A stretch of 64,000 bases of DNA from Salvator merianae (Eukaryota; Chordata; Lepidosauria; Squamata; Teiidae): the NCBI GenBank assembly GCA_003586115.2, contig QVOM02000034.1, positions 18,969,919 through 19,033,918 of the forward strand. The letters run 5' to 3'. Below the pieces are notes generated by a model. It had not been told where the DNA came from. It did not search any database and saw only the letters and a program-made list of their open reading frames with translations. A program made the translations under genes and the position numbers. Positions within the stretch are counted from its first letter, which is position 1. The number at the start of each line of letters is the position of its first letter. Positions 12,587 through 22,788 of this stretch are shown here, in pieces.

Positions 12587-12682
12587 GGCTACATCCAGAC
12601 ATTGCTTATTTATTCTGCTATATTGGGATATTCTGGAATATTCATGTATAGTGGAATAAATAAGCAACATCTGGATGCAGTC
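12587..12682. mobile_element. Palindromic MITE, family B copy 1
   Basis: A 96-bp palindrome with GGCTACATCCAGAC at the left and the inverted ATCTGGATGCAGTC at the right. The inner arms are GCTTATTTATTCTGCTATAT-like. ACT direct repeats flank it (12584-12586, 12683-12685). Related copies are at 59372 and 61095. Confidence 0.72.
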
Positions 12683-12859
12683 ACTTTCTGCACTAGGACT
12701 TATTCCAGATTATGTCCTGGAATGGGGGCTTGCCATCTGCATGCTAGTGCAGACTATAGCAAGCCCTGGGTGCGGCCTGCCATAGTTTGCACCAACATGT
12801 GGATGGCAGGTCCTTATTCCGGAATATAATCTGGAGTAAGTCCCAGTGCAGACAGAGCC
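12683..12859. mobile_element. Palindromic MITE, family A copy 3
   Basis: A family A copy (ACTTTCTGCACTAGGACTTA on the left, CCAGTGCAGACAGAGCC on the right) directly abuts the right end of the family B element, with the ACT flank shared. One element probably inserted at or beside the end of the other. Confidence 0.7.
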
Positions 12860-14812
12860 AAAGTCTAACAACATCTTGAACCACTAGCCTGATTGCCCCG
12901 TCAGAGTCACACCTTCAAAGTAGCTTTAGATTTGTGTGTCATGAGCAGGAGTCTCAGTAATTTACTATACAGAGACAAAAAGATGGGGGAGATTGAATTA
13001 GACAGTTGGGTGCCCTTGATTCTATCAGATATACTTCTTAGGATCCTGATCATATTGATTTTAATAATGCTAGATTCCAACCTTTATACCTAGTCTTCTG
13101 GACCATGATCTAAAACCAAAGCTGCATTCTCTCCAAGCCCACAAAAAAATTCTCCAGATGATAATCGTAAAGTACATCTGCTATGAAGCACAAGGAGCTG
13201 CTGTTCAAGAAATACAGGTCTTTAAAAGCCCTGCTAGGCACACAGAACTAGTTCTCAAGATTGTGGCCTGTATTTTTTTAGCTAAGAGATCAGCCTTTGG
13301 GAAGGGAAAAAGGTGGAAGCAAAGAATGGAAAAATTGTCAAAGCTGAACAAATTGCAGGCAGGATCCGACACTTTTTTAAAATACCTCTTTGCCCTGGCC
13401 TTTGGCTAAATAAGGAAATAGCTTTTCCTCCCCATACTCAGACACTGTTATTGCTTTAGAATGTTCATTTTCTATAGGTTTTTAATGTTGTAACCTGCCC
13501 TAAGACCTTCAGGTATCGGGCAGGATAAAAATGCAAATAATAAATAAATAAATAAATAAATGATGCCATGAAAATCTCTCTTTTTACATATTTTGAAGTC
13601 TAGCTTTTAAGCCGTACTGAACCCAGTAGAGACATCCAGAGGACTGTACTTTAACTGATTGATTACATTTACCTTGAACTCCAGTGGGTTCAAGGAGCTG
13701 ATCTCCAAACAAGCATGCACTGGACCTGAATCTAAAAAGAGCAAGAATTTGATTTAAATGGTTATAACCAAAACTGGTTTCCTGTAAAATATAAGATAAT
13801 CTTCCACCAGCAAGATATCTTATGGGACCTTGGACAGAAATTAGATTATATAGAAAGCTGGAATTGTTTTAGCCAGTTTCTGCACTCATCCTCATCACAA
13901 GCTACTAAATAGAAATCCTTTTTTTTAAAAAAAAAAAAAAACACCTATATTCCCCAGAAAATTATTTTAACCATGCACTATTTTGGAAAGTAGCATATAA
14001 ATGCCTCACTTAAACCTTCATGCTACACTCTGAAAGCCACATCACAAACAGTTTCAAAAGTTGCACTGCAGCCTAGTGGACTCAACTGCATGTCATGAGC
14101 ATCTTTAGAGCACGGAATGTGTAGGTGAAAAGCTAAATTCACCTCTTCCTTAGAACCCCTCTCTGTTGCAAGTGAAAAACATCAATTCCTCAGCAAAAAA
14201 ATGAACTGGGAAAAGCCTTATGTTTTCTCTTCAGGGAAGAACTATTGCAGCAATTTTAGGTCAAGAGCCTTCAAGCAAAGTGACTTCTGCATTTCACAAT
14301 TGTGAAAGAGGAGTAGGGAATGTTTAAACATATTATTTGCCTGGGGATTTAGATATCAGAGTTAAGATGCTGCAAAAGGCTTTAAAAGGGCCTAGAACAC
14401 AGGAAAATGCTGAGTAAGACCAGATCCTTTATCCAGCAGTCGCCCCCTTCACAAGTAATCAACTCTAGGCACTGTTAACTTTTTACTAGTGGCACAAATA
14501 CAAAAGCAAACAATTCAGGACCAAGCATGATCTGTCTAGGCCTTGAGAAATCCTTCATACGGCCCTGGGACCATTTGGTGAAGGGCAAGACATAAATTCT
14601 TAAATAAATAAATAAAATGCACTAGAATGCATTTTTTAGTCTGCGTCAGAGTTTGGAAAAGTTCTGTTTTGGGGACTTGCTGTTGTTGGCATTGTTTTGC
14701 CTCCAGACCCAGTGAAACTGCTATAATTTCTTTTGTTTTGGGAAATCAAAAGGATCTGACTCCCATTCCCATAATCCTTAGCTAAAGCATCATGTATTAT
14801 GGGAGCACAGGG
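12860..14812. other. Intergenic, no gene recognised
   Basis: Contains a LINE/SINE tail (13486-13560) and an A-rich tract near 13920-13940. A short CR1/L3-like tail on the minus strand may lie at 14405-14445. No gene recognised. Confidence 0.5.
13486..13560 (+). repeat. LINE/SINE 3' tail with AAAT repeats
   Basis: Second copy of the GTTGTAACC..GGGCAGGATAAAAATG tail described at 6104, ending in (AAAT)n. Confidence 0.6.
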
Positions 14813-14898
14813 GTCTAATAGCACCTTAGACTAACAGAGAGAAAGGAGTTGGTAGCTTGAGTCTTCATAGATAAAGGCTTCTTCATCAGATGCATCAT
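14813..14898 (-). mobile_element. Penelope-like relic with CTGATGA box
   Basis: Minus strand: GATGCATCTGATGAAGAAG, then a stem II-like stretch, GAAGACTCAAGCTACC, and a GTTAGTCTAAGGTGCTA tail. CTGATGA lies at 14883-14889. In active hammerheads the second core box is GAAA; here GAAG and a poor stem II suggest it is dead. Confidence 0.55.
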
Positions 14899-15984
14899 GA
14901 GAATTACAGTCCAAAAAAGATCTTTTCCAAACTACACTCCACCTCAGTGATAAACCTCGGTTTGTTTAAATAAAGCAGATAGGCCAGAGGGGAAAGGAAA
15001 AAACGGGTTAGAATGCTCCAGCTCTGAAGACAGATTTGTAAATCTGTTCCAAGTCATGAGCTGGGGCTAACTGCCTGATTTTTGTTACCTGCAATTAACA
15101 CAATTTGCATCTAATTTAATATGGCAACTGAACCTGAGGGACATGGAACACAGTGATTTCCCAATCCCTTCTTTCTGCTAATGTTAACAATTATCTTTTA
15201 AGAGGGCCATTGGTTGGAACACATTAATTTTTATCCTTAAAAGCATGTGAGTTATTTTAAAACAAAAAGCTGTTAACTGTAGGAAAGCAAAGTGGATCAG
15301 AGAACCTCAAACATCATCATATGGGGACAGCATGTTGTTTGAATCTTCAGAAACCTGTTTCTGTCCACATTAAAATCTAGGATGGCCAGGAAATTTGCTC
15401 CTCAAAAGTTACATTACTCTTTTGACAGTTACAGAAACCCTACCCCATAGATACAAGGAAAGACATCCTTCCAAACTTTTTCACAGGACAATAAAATTTT
15501 AAAAAATCACATTGCGTGGGCTTAAATCCATCCGCATAGCACATGGAACCGTTTTCTCATTATTTATTTCCCCTCTCTTGAAATAAATTTAAACGCACTA
15601 GATAAACAAGCACATAAAAGGACAGAAGCAAAAAACTCTGGCAGTTTTCACTGTCAGTCAAACTTTATCTGCCTCATTTTCTGTGCCCACCTGCCCAAAG
15701 TATACTAATGAACATTTAAATCAGCAAGTTCTGGAATCTCAGAAGGAACACAATGAATTTAGGGGAGTTGCCACTTCAGTAGTTTATTTGCTTCTTCTCA
15801 TAGCATTTCGCAGATGAAGAAAACCAAAACTGTGAACTGTGAGCAGCTCCAGACAGACGCTGGGGGAAATCTACATCCTATTTAAGCTGATGAGAGAATT
15901 CTCATTTATTTTAATGGTTCCAGATTCCCACCTGATTACAATTTGATTGGGGGGGCATCTTAAAAAAACAGGCTCTCGTTTTTC
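14899..15984. other. Intergenic 3' of CEBPB, possible conserved noncoding stretch
   Basis: I see no repeat family here. Bases 15060-15260 are AT-rich with an octamer-like ATTTGCAT and several homeodomain-type TTAAT motifs, so they could be an enhancer near CEBPB. This is speculation from composition only. Confidence 0.3.
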
Positions 15985-16001
15985 ATCCTGTCAATAAAAG
16001 T

Positions 16002-16007
16002 TTTATT
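16002..16007 (-). terminator. Probable CEBPB poly(A) signal (AATAAA)
   Basis: AATAAA on the minus strand lies about 815 bases after the CEBPB stop codon. A second AATAAA lies at 16259-16264, which would give a shorter 3' UTR. The region 15985-16821 between stop and signal has no other gene and is taken as 3' UTR. Which signal is used cannot be told from sequence alone. Confidence 0.55.
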
Positions 16008-16821
16008 AAAATTGTTCATTAATGCTTCATATGTAGCAAGTATGCATAGATCCCAAAATATACATATTTCTTTCTCTTCCTTATAGAAATAGATCATTCT
16101 TTATAATAAAAAATGTAAGAACATCTTTAACAGATTACTCAATTCATGACTGACAGTTACACGAGGTTGCATCATGTGTAGCTAGCTAGCTATTCCAGCC
16201 ATGTTTTGGAAAGGTTGCATCACGCTAAACGCTCTTTCTCTCCCTTTCTCTCTCTCCTTTTATTCACTCGCGCGCTCTTTCGTTTTCTTAAATAACACGA
16301 ACATTCAACCCAAGAAAAGGGGGGGGGGGAGAGAAAACCGACTAAACAATTGCAGATCCCTCCGATCAGGGCTTTAAGTGGCTTGTATTGCTGGGATCGG
16401 CATCACATTTTTTTTCTTAGGAAAAAAAATAGAAGTTGAAAATTAAGGCTTCCTCCAAGAGGTTGCAGAGGTACATGGAAACCGCCGAGGAGGCTCCCTC
16501 CGCCAGCCGAAGGAGCTGTAGAGCGGCGGACTCCTAAGGGCGGCGTACGAGTTAAAGGCCAAAAATCCCGAAAATAATAATATAATAGATAGATATGTAT
16601 GTCAACCCTCAGGGCTCTCTTGCTGTCCCTAATCCCGTCTCTCCCCTCCGTTCCTGGCTCGAAGGGGAGTCCCAACCCGGTCCAACCCCAACTCCTCCCT
16701 CCCCCCGAATTCCCCAATCGCCCCCTCCCACCCCAAACCATAGCGCTGCTCCAGCGGCGACCGTCCCGTGCCGTCCCGTCCCGTCTGCCTGCGGCCAAGG
16801 GGGGACCGGGGGAGGAAGGGG

Positions 16822-17925
16822 TTAGCAATGTCCCGTCGAGGCCAAGAGGGGCTCCGGCAGCTGTTTGAACAAGTTCCTTAGGGTGCTGAGCTCCCGGGAC
16901 AGCTGCTCCACTTTCTTTTGGAGTCTCTCGTTCTCGGCCGTCAGTTCCAAGACTTTGTGCTGCGTCTCGAGGTTGCGCATTTTGGCTTTGTCGCGGCTCT
17001 TCCGCACGGCGATGTTGTTCCGCTCGCGGCGGATCTTGTATTCCTCGCTGTGCTTATCCACGCACTTCTTGGACTTGTTCTTGCCGCCGCCGCCGCTCCC
17101 GCTCGGGCCTGCCGGGTAAACGCCGCCGCCGCCACTTCCTCCTCCGGCCGAGGCGGATTTCGAGGAATCGGACGGGTTCGGGGTGCCGGGCGGGGTGGAG
17201 GACGACGACGTGGAGAGGTTGCCGCTGCTTCCGCTAGGCACGGACTGGTAGCCCAAGTACGAGCGGACGGTGCTGCCGTAAGGGGAGGACATTCCCCCCA
17301 GGACGGGCCCTGCGCCGCCGCCCTCGTCCTTGCGGGGCCCTTTGCAAGAGTCCAGGTGCTCGAAGACGGGCTCCACTTTGGTCTCCACCATCTGCGGCGG
17401 GAAGCAACCCAGAAGCGGCCCGGCCTTGTGGCTCTGCCCAACGGCGCCCGGATGGTGGTGGTGGTGATGGTTGTGCCTGGCCAGGCTGATGTAAGTGTAA
17501 TCGGGCTGCTTTTTCCCGCTGCCGCCGCCGCCGCCGCCGCCTTTATAGTCCTGCTCCGAAAAGAGATCGGAGAGAAAATCTTGGCTGCTGCTGTTCCCTC
17601 CGCTGCTGTTGCTGCCGCCACCGCCGCTACTGCTGCAAACCGGCTCAAAGTTGCCCCCTGCTGCCGCGGAAGGAGGAGGCGGCGGCTGCTGCTGCTGCTG
17701 CTGCTGCGATGCTAAAGGGTCCAGGTAAGGGCTGAAGTCGATGGCTCTCTCGTGATCGCCGACGGTGAGCTCGGTCATGGAGCGTCCCCCTGCAACGCGG
17801 GGGTGCAGCTTGCTCAGAGCAGCCAGACAGTCCGCCTCGTAATAGAAATTAGCCACTTCCATGGATTTAAAGGCCGGTGGCTGAATGGGGAGGCATGCCT
17901 GATCCCAGGCCACCAGGCGTTGCAT
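16822..17925 (-). CDS. CEBPB: C/EBP beta, bZIP transcription factor (complete single-exon CDS)
   Basis: CEBPB encodes a nuclear bZIP factor controlling inflammatory, adipocyte, liver and myeloid genes as a homo- or heterodimer. The intronless frame gives 367 residues. It starts MQRLVAWD, as the long LAP* isoform does in other vertebrates, and ends LLASTGHC. In-frame M22 (17862) precedes [10 protein letters not shown] and is the LAP start. M212 (17292) precedes [15 protein letters not shown] and is the likely LIP start. Conserved blocks include [20 protein letters not shown] and a [12 protein letters not shown]-type site (T248). The basic region (about 296-317, [19 protein letters not shown]) is followed by a leucine zipper to about 354. 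The protein is longer than I recall for chicken or human (about 330-345) because of Gln, Pro, His and Gly runs. I chose the ATG at 17925; the frame stays open further upstream but has no ATG there. Identification is near certain. Confidence 0.98.
   Translation of the reverse strand: MQRLVAWDQACLPIQPPAFKSMEVANFYYEADCLAALSKLHPRVAGGRSMTELTVGDHERAIDFSPYLDPLASQQQQQQQPPPPPSAAAGGNFEPVCSSSGGGGSNSSGGNSSSQDFLSDLFSEQDYKGGGGGGGSGKKQPDYTYISLARHNHHHHHHPGAVGQSHKAGPLLGCFPPQMVETKVEPVFEHLDSCKGPRKDEGGGAGPVLGGMSSPYGSTVRSYLGYQSVPSGSSGNLSTSSSSTPPGTPNPSDSSKSASAGGGSGGGGVYPAGPSGSGGGGKNKSKKCVDKHSEEYKIRRERNNIAVRKSRDKAKMRNLETQHKVLELTAENERLQKKVEQLSRELSTLRNLFKQLPEPLLASTGHC
17520..17710 (-). repeat. Coding homopolymer/trinucleotide tracts in CEBPB
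   Basis: The CDS contains a pure CAG-type tract (around 17684-17708) encoding a Gln run followed by Pro, a GGC-type tract (around 17519-17540) encoding Gly, and just outside this interval a His run (around 17453-17473). These lie in the linker parts of the transactivation region between conserved boxes and account for most of the extra length over other sauropsid orthologues. Confidence 0.8.
17867..17896 (-). promoter_or_regulatory. Regulatory uORF between the LAP* and LAP start codons
   Basis: An ATG in another frame at 17896 opens a nine-codon ORF (MPPHSATGL) whose TAA lies exactly four bases before the LAP ATG at 17862. This arrangement is the one known in mammalian and avian CEBPB, where the small uORF senses translation-initiation activity and shifts the ratio of full-length LAP to truncated LIP. 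The sequence shows the geometry; its function here is inferred from the conserved family mechanism. Confidence 0.88.
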
Positions 17926-18299
17926 GAACGCAAAAGGCGGGGAGTTGCAGGGGAAGGGGGGGACGGGGGCCACCGCAGCGCAGGGCTCCCCCCAAAGCCT
18001 CTGGGGCGGTCGAAAGGGGGCTGCTGCCGGGCCGTTGCAACAGCCGCCCGCGCTGGCTTGCTGAGCCCCTCCGCAGCTCTGCTTCTTCGGTCCCCGCCGG
18101 TGTCGCTGCTTCGCAAAGTAAGAAGGCTGCCCCCTCCCCAGCCCCCGAGGACTTCAGAGATCCCGAAGCGCCTGCTGGCTCTGGATTCGGCCGCTGTCGA
18201 CGGCTGCCGGCGGGCGATCGGGTTGCGGGCGACTCCTGCTGCGGACCATTGGGTGACGACGGTGCGCCCGCGTCCTCTCTCCTAAAAGTCTCTGCGTTG

Positions 18300-18357
18300 G
18301 GAAAGTTCCTTGAGTTATTTATGGGGCGGTGCGTCCCATGGCAACTAACACGTCACG
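18300..18357 (-). promoter_or_regulatory. CEBPB core promoter: TATA-like box, CRE and kappaB-like site
   Basis: Read on the minus strand, a CRE-like TGACGTGT (18349-18356) is followed by GTTGCCATGG (18337-18346), a TATA-like ATAAATAA (18315-18322), and GGAACTTTCC (18300-18309), which fits the NF-kappaB pattern GGRRNNYYCC. The order CRE, GTTGCCA, TATA matches what I recall of mammalian CEBPB promoters, which are induced through CREB-type sites. Transcription should start near 18285-18295, giving a 5' UTR of roughly 360 bases. The TSS is inferred. Confidence 0.7.
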
Positions 18358-18835
18358 CCCTGGCCGTCTGCCACTGAGCTTCGACGGGGCACGAAAGCGG
18401 CGGCCTCCTGCTGGCTGTGGCCTCAAAGGAGCGCGCGCCCAGTGTCACATACACACACATGTGTGCTCGCGCGTCGTTGGCTGCGACTGCGTCTCTGCTG
18501 CGCTTCGGCCATTCATAACCACCACACAAACAAGGCTCAGGCAGGGCGGGGGAGGGTTGGCTCGGCTTGCTTCGACATCTAGGGGAGAGGCTTCGTTTCT
18601 AGTCCAGATCAGGACAAAGTGTAACGTGCGTGCGATATATCCATCAATTTGTCTCCATATCACGTTATAGTTACCTGGATGTTACCAACAGGAGATACGA
18701 ATTCCTACGGCCACAGGGCCTTTGCAACAACCACTCACCCCAATCGATTGCAACCTGCCTGTAGATGACCCGGGTTCAGTCCCCCTTCTGGGACGTACTT
18801 CTACCAGAAAACCTGGATGAGCCTTGTCGCACTTC

Positions 18836-18935
18836 GCCAACTTGTTCCCCTCCAGATGTTTTGGCTCTCTGGGTCTGAGGGGAGTATTAATCCAAAATAT
18901 CTGGAACATGCCAAATTGGGGGAGTTGGTGTAACA
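18836..18935. mobile_element. Palindromic CCAGATGT-type DNA element, internally deleted
   Basis: The left arm CCCCTCCAGATGTTTTGG pairs imperfectly with the right arm TCCAAAATATCTGGAACATG around a short loop. It resembles the common reptile repeat that carries the ACTACAACTCCCAT motif, here deleted. Related decayed pieces are at 24530, 31550, 34915 and 62515. Confidence 0.45.
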
Positions 18936-21480
18936 GGTTCCTAAGCTAGGTGGACCCATCTAACACCGCCCAAGGTATTTGCTTAGACAGTATTCTCCAA
19001 CAGATGCATTTGAAACAGAAGAGGAAATACGGGTGATTTTTATATAAAGAAGACCGATTGTCGTGGTAGTTGGGACAGCCGCACCAAGCAAGAGCCTTTT
19101 GGCTACAACAAAGGTAAGGACTCACAGGACAATCCCAAACTCACTGTTTATTCAGAAGGAAATTCGCTTTATGCCGATACAAATTCCACTGAGTATGATT
19201 GCTCCCAAATATCAGAATGGCATGTTTAGTGCAACGCGCACTAGAGTAAATATCCTAAGATTGCACATTAGTGCAGGACTACCGTCTTAAAACATTTAGA
19301 GGAAGTTCTGCAGAACAGGCAAGTTTCAGGAGGAAAGGGCTTCAGCTTTTGCATCAGTTTTGAAACCCTTCCTACTTCATTGATTGCTTTGAGCTAATAG
19401 GTTTTAAATTCAGTTAAGGCTTCACCAGCAGAGTGGTGGGGCTGGGAATTTAGGAACAGCGTCCATTCGAAGTCTGCTCATTTAGATCTTAACAAACCAA
19501 AATCATGACATTGCCTAGCTGCAAAACTGAGGCCAACGAGGCAAAAAGTTCTTGCTTAAAATTAGGAATAGTAGCAGCTTTCATTTTCTTAGCTCTGTTG
19601 CAATCCTGAAAGTTCTGTTTGGGAACTGTGGCTGCCTGTTAAGAAAAAGGAGGCAATATAAAGGAAAGGAATCCAAGTGTGGATTGGATTCAAAGCAGAC
19701 TGCAACAATGGGGATTGAAATGATTTTCTGGAACTAATAGAAATGGCTAAATGTTAGGGTTCGCCTTTATCCAGTGAGAAAAATACTTTAAATTTAACTT
19801 TTGGGATTTAATGGATCAATCCACGTTTTTCTTTTGTTTTGGGAACTATGCAAATTTAGCTTACTGATGTTAGAGTTTTGATTTCTTCACCTGCTTTATA
19901 AAGATGGGTGTCTGTGTTCTCTCAGACCCACATAGAAATGAGAAAAGCTAGAGAAAAGCCAAGCCAGTTTCACAACGCATCTTCATTATGACTTATTGGG
20001 GTCCACTGCATATGAAATAGAAGAGCAAAAGACCTACTAATTTTAACAGTAAGGTCAAAATGAAATATTAACAAAGTACACGAAAAGTATGGCTGACGAT
20101 TCCAGGTCCAAACTGAACATCTGTTACTGGTGATTTGTTGCTAAAAGATCTAGCTATTAACTCTTCATTTTCTTCTTCTTTTTTTTTTTTTTTAATGCAG
20201 CACAATGTGCAATGTTTCCAACCCACCAAGACAAAAGTAGATATAATACCTCTGTGGATGTCTAGGCATTCTGATATTACTGTGAAGAAAGCCAGCTTCA
20301 GAAAAGATGACAATAAGAAAAAAAGAAGAGAATGAATTCTTCCTCTTTTTGAATCTCTGAGGTTTGAGTTTCATGAACAGTTGACTGTTTGAATCACATA
20401 ATGCAATACCTGTTCCTCTGGCTTAACGTTAGGATGATTCTCACACCGCAGGATTGCTTCATATTATTCTGAGATGCCGTGCCACATTGCTGGGTCGTCT
20501 CTGCAAAAGACACTCCTACTTCCTTTAATTATATGTTTTGTTTTAAGCTGAGCTCCTTTTTTTTCCCTGAGTTTGAGTCACCACCTTGTAAACAGGTAAA
20601 TGCAGGAGTCAAAGAGAGAGAGGGAAATACACATTTAGCTCCACAAAGTGGGGGGCCTTTAGTTAAATACGGTATCAGGGTTCATGATTTTCAAGCTTAC
20701 TAAGGCCCTCCCTGCATAATAGCATTTTCTTAGCCCCAGTATAGGAGATTTCAGAAGTACCTCACGGCCTTGCCATCCTACCAACCATCCCTGCTCTACC
20801 AAGAAAAGCCATGTTAAAAAGTGCTCCTAGATACTGAATTTCCTCATGACTGCAAAAGCAAGAACTTTGTTATTGGAATGCAAAAAGATTTAGGCTATGG
20901 CCTGCTTAAAGTTGCTAGAAGTAAAGGACAAGTCAGTACCTGGCCTGAGGCCTTCCAAAAATGAAGAGAGTTACCCAGTCAGTTATATAGCTAAGTCCTG
21001 CCACACCTCTTCGGGGTAATTTAATAACTTCCAGGGCTTCACAAAAACATCAGAACCTATTTTCGTTGCTGAAGCTCAGCCTAGGAAAGAAGCACTGATT
21101 CACACAAAAAAGAGATTTGTGGGACGATTTTATCTCTTCTTATCTAACACCCAGGGATAAAGGTCTTCTCAGCAAGAGGTGTGATGTCCAGGCATGCCAC
21201 AGCTCTGTGCTTCCTTGAAAAACAATTCTGACATTAATGTTGTATTTCTTTCCTCCATCTCACAATGTAGCACAAATGCAGGTACCCTAAGAATCCTATC
21301 ATCTGGACACTGATCACATCCAGGCCTAGCAAGTTGGTAGCTTCCTGTGGCATCAGTATTTGTCTGTCTACAAAAGATGTTAGACTGCATGGAAGTTGCC
21401 ATGCAGTATAGTTGAGAATGGACCTTCCATTTCTATACTTCAGAAATAGTAAATTTCTGGAAAGAGGCTCAAAAGTGGCA
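18936..21480. other. Intergenic upstream of CEBPB, no gene recognised
   Basis: Mostly unique-looking DNA with short open frames on both strands and no family resemblance. A poly-T tract lies around 20175-20193. Upstream enhancers of CEBPB would be expected nearby but cannot be located by eye. Confidence 0.5.
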
Positions 21481-21486
21481 TATCTT

Positions 21487-21626
21487 CAAGAGAACTTTGA
21501 AGCCCTGCTTCTTCTATCAGTTCACCCAAAAAACAAAGGTCCAAGGGCTATGCTGACAAGAGAACTTTGAAGCCCTGCTTCTTCTATCAGTTCACCCAAA
21601 AAACAAAGGTCCAAGGGCTATGCTGA
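21487..21626 (+). repeat. Perfect 70-bp tandem duplication
   Basis: Bases 21487-21556 are repeated directly and, as read, without mismatch at 21557-21626. The unit begins CAAGAGAACTTTGAAGCCCT. No function is evident. Confidence 0.92.
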
Positions 21627-22020
21627 CAACAAAGCTTTGCATTTGTTCTCCTCTCCTTTGTTCTTCAGTAGGGAAGAACAAAAAAATTCACCAGAGAGAG
21701 CTCTCCTCATTACATTCTTCCCTAAGCCCACAGCAAGAGTTATTTTGGACTTGTACACTCTGCATGAGGAACAGGTTTGGGGGAGTTTACATGCACCTCT
21801 AGCAGAGGCATTTCAGAAGATATAGCATGTCCCATAGGCGGCCACATGCTGAAATTACCTCTCCTGTGCAGCCATTAAGAGGGCAGGAACCCAGTCCTTC
21901 TTTCTGTCTGAGCATCCTTAAAGGCACGTGAGACCTTAAGAGCTGGAGCTCCAGGGGAGACCACACTTTCCAGGAAACTGTGGCTGCAGATGTTTTTTCT
22001 AGAACGCTGTTTGACCAATA

Positions 22021-22245
22021 GAGATGGGCCATAGCTCAGTGGAAGGGGATGTGTTTTTCATGTTGATAGTCCCATATTCTATTGCCAGGACCTCCAGAAA
22101 AGGGTTGAAGAGACTCGTATCTGGAATTTCAGATAATAACTGGCAGGCTGTGTAACCAGTACTGCACTAGGTCGACCACGAGTTTGATGGGGAAAAGGTA
22201 CCACCTAAGGCTGTCTCATCCTATGAAGATACTTTCTCTCTGTTT
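22021..22245 (+). mobile_element. tRNA-derived SINE
   Basis: Begins GATGGGCCATAGCTCAGTGG (box A-like) with a decayed box B, then CCAGGACCTCCAGAAAAGGG. The tail region has GTACTGCACTAGGTCGACCA and AAGGTACC. This matches the widespread squamate SINE whose head reads GGCCATAGCTCAGTGGTAGA. Confidence 0.7.
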
Positions 22246-22349
22246 GTCAGCTACCTTGGCTGCCATAGGATAGCTGGTCTTTTCATTTCCCTCCTCCACT
22301 AGCTCTTTCCTGTGCTTCTTCTCTTTCCCCACTGCTGTCTCTCCCATCT

Positions 22350-22610
22350 TCTATTTTTTTTAATTTCTTTATATCCCAATACTGAATGTTTTATTCGTAT
22401 CTTTATATCCCAACTTTCCTCCAAATAGTTCAAAGTGACAAACATGATTCTCCTCCTCTCTGTTTATCCTTGCAATACTCCTATGAGGTAGACTGCACCA
22501 GTGTGCATGCTGGTCTGTGCAAAATTGCCCAATGATTGGTCCAAGGTTTCTTGAGGATCTGGGATCTATTCTTCCACATCTGGGTTTTGACCACATCCAG
22601 AATGGTCACC
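22350..22610 (-). mobile_element. MIR/CORE-type SINE
   Basis: Reverse orientation: the plus strand has TTTATATCCCAACTTTCCTC, then TTTATCCTTGCAATACTCCT, ATGAGGTAG and GGTCCAAGGTTTC. These are inverted forms of the core AGGTAG..CAATA..GGATA and the ATATAAA tail. Related to the copies at 25805 and 34975. Confidence 0.55.
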
Positions 22611-22788
22611 TTCAGCAAGTTAGTAGTATTACATCTCTTCAGAATCCGTACTCTGGGATCTGTAATATAGAAGTCATGTCAAATTCTTGCATTTTGGTGA
22701 ATAACTTCCTAGTAGTACAGCAGCTACACTAATGTGGATGAGCCCATTTTCTCTTTGACATATACTGCATTCCAGTTTACCTGTGAAT

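Larger units (their letters stand above)
16450..18560. other. CpG island over CEBPB
   Basis: GC content and CpG density rise sharply against the AT-rich flanks and cover the whole CEBPB exon and its promoter. This is typical of vertebrate CEBP genes. Long open frames on the plus strand here result from the GC-rich coding sequence and are not separate genes. Confidence 0.85.

Noticed and set aside
16403..16828. A 141-codon minus-strand open frame just after CEBPB
   Set aside because: It lies in the GC-rich 3' UTR region in another frame, lacks similarity, and overlaps the CEBPB stop.
16918..17715. A 265-codon open frame on the plus strand opposite CEBPB, and a 235-codon minus frame inside it
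   Set aside because: They are low-complexity Ala/Arg/Gly-rich shadows of the GC-rich CEBPB codons, with no start context or family similarity.
17926..17973. In-frame 16-residue upstream extension of C/EBP beta
   Set aside because: It begins with GTG, not ATG, and the conserved MQRLVAWD start at 17925 matches the family.
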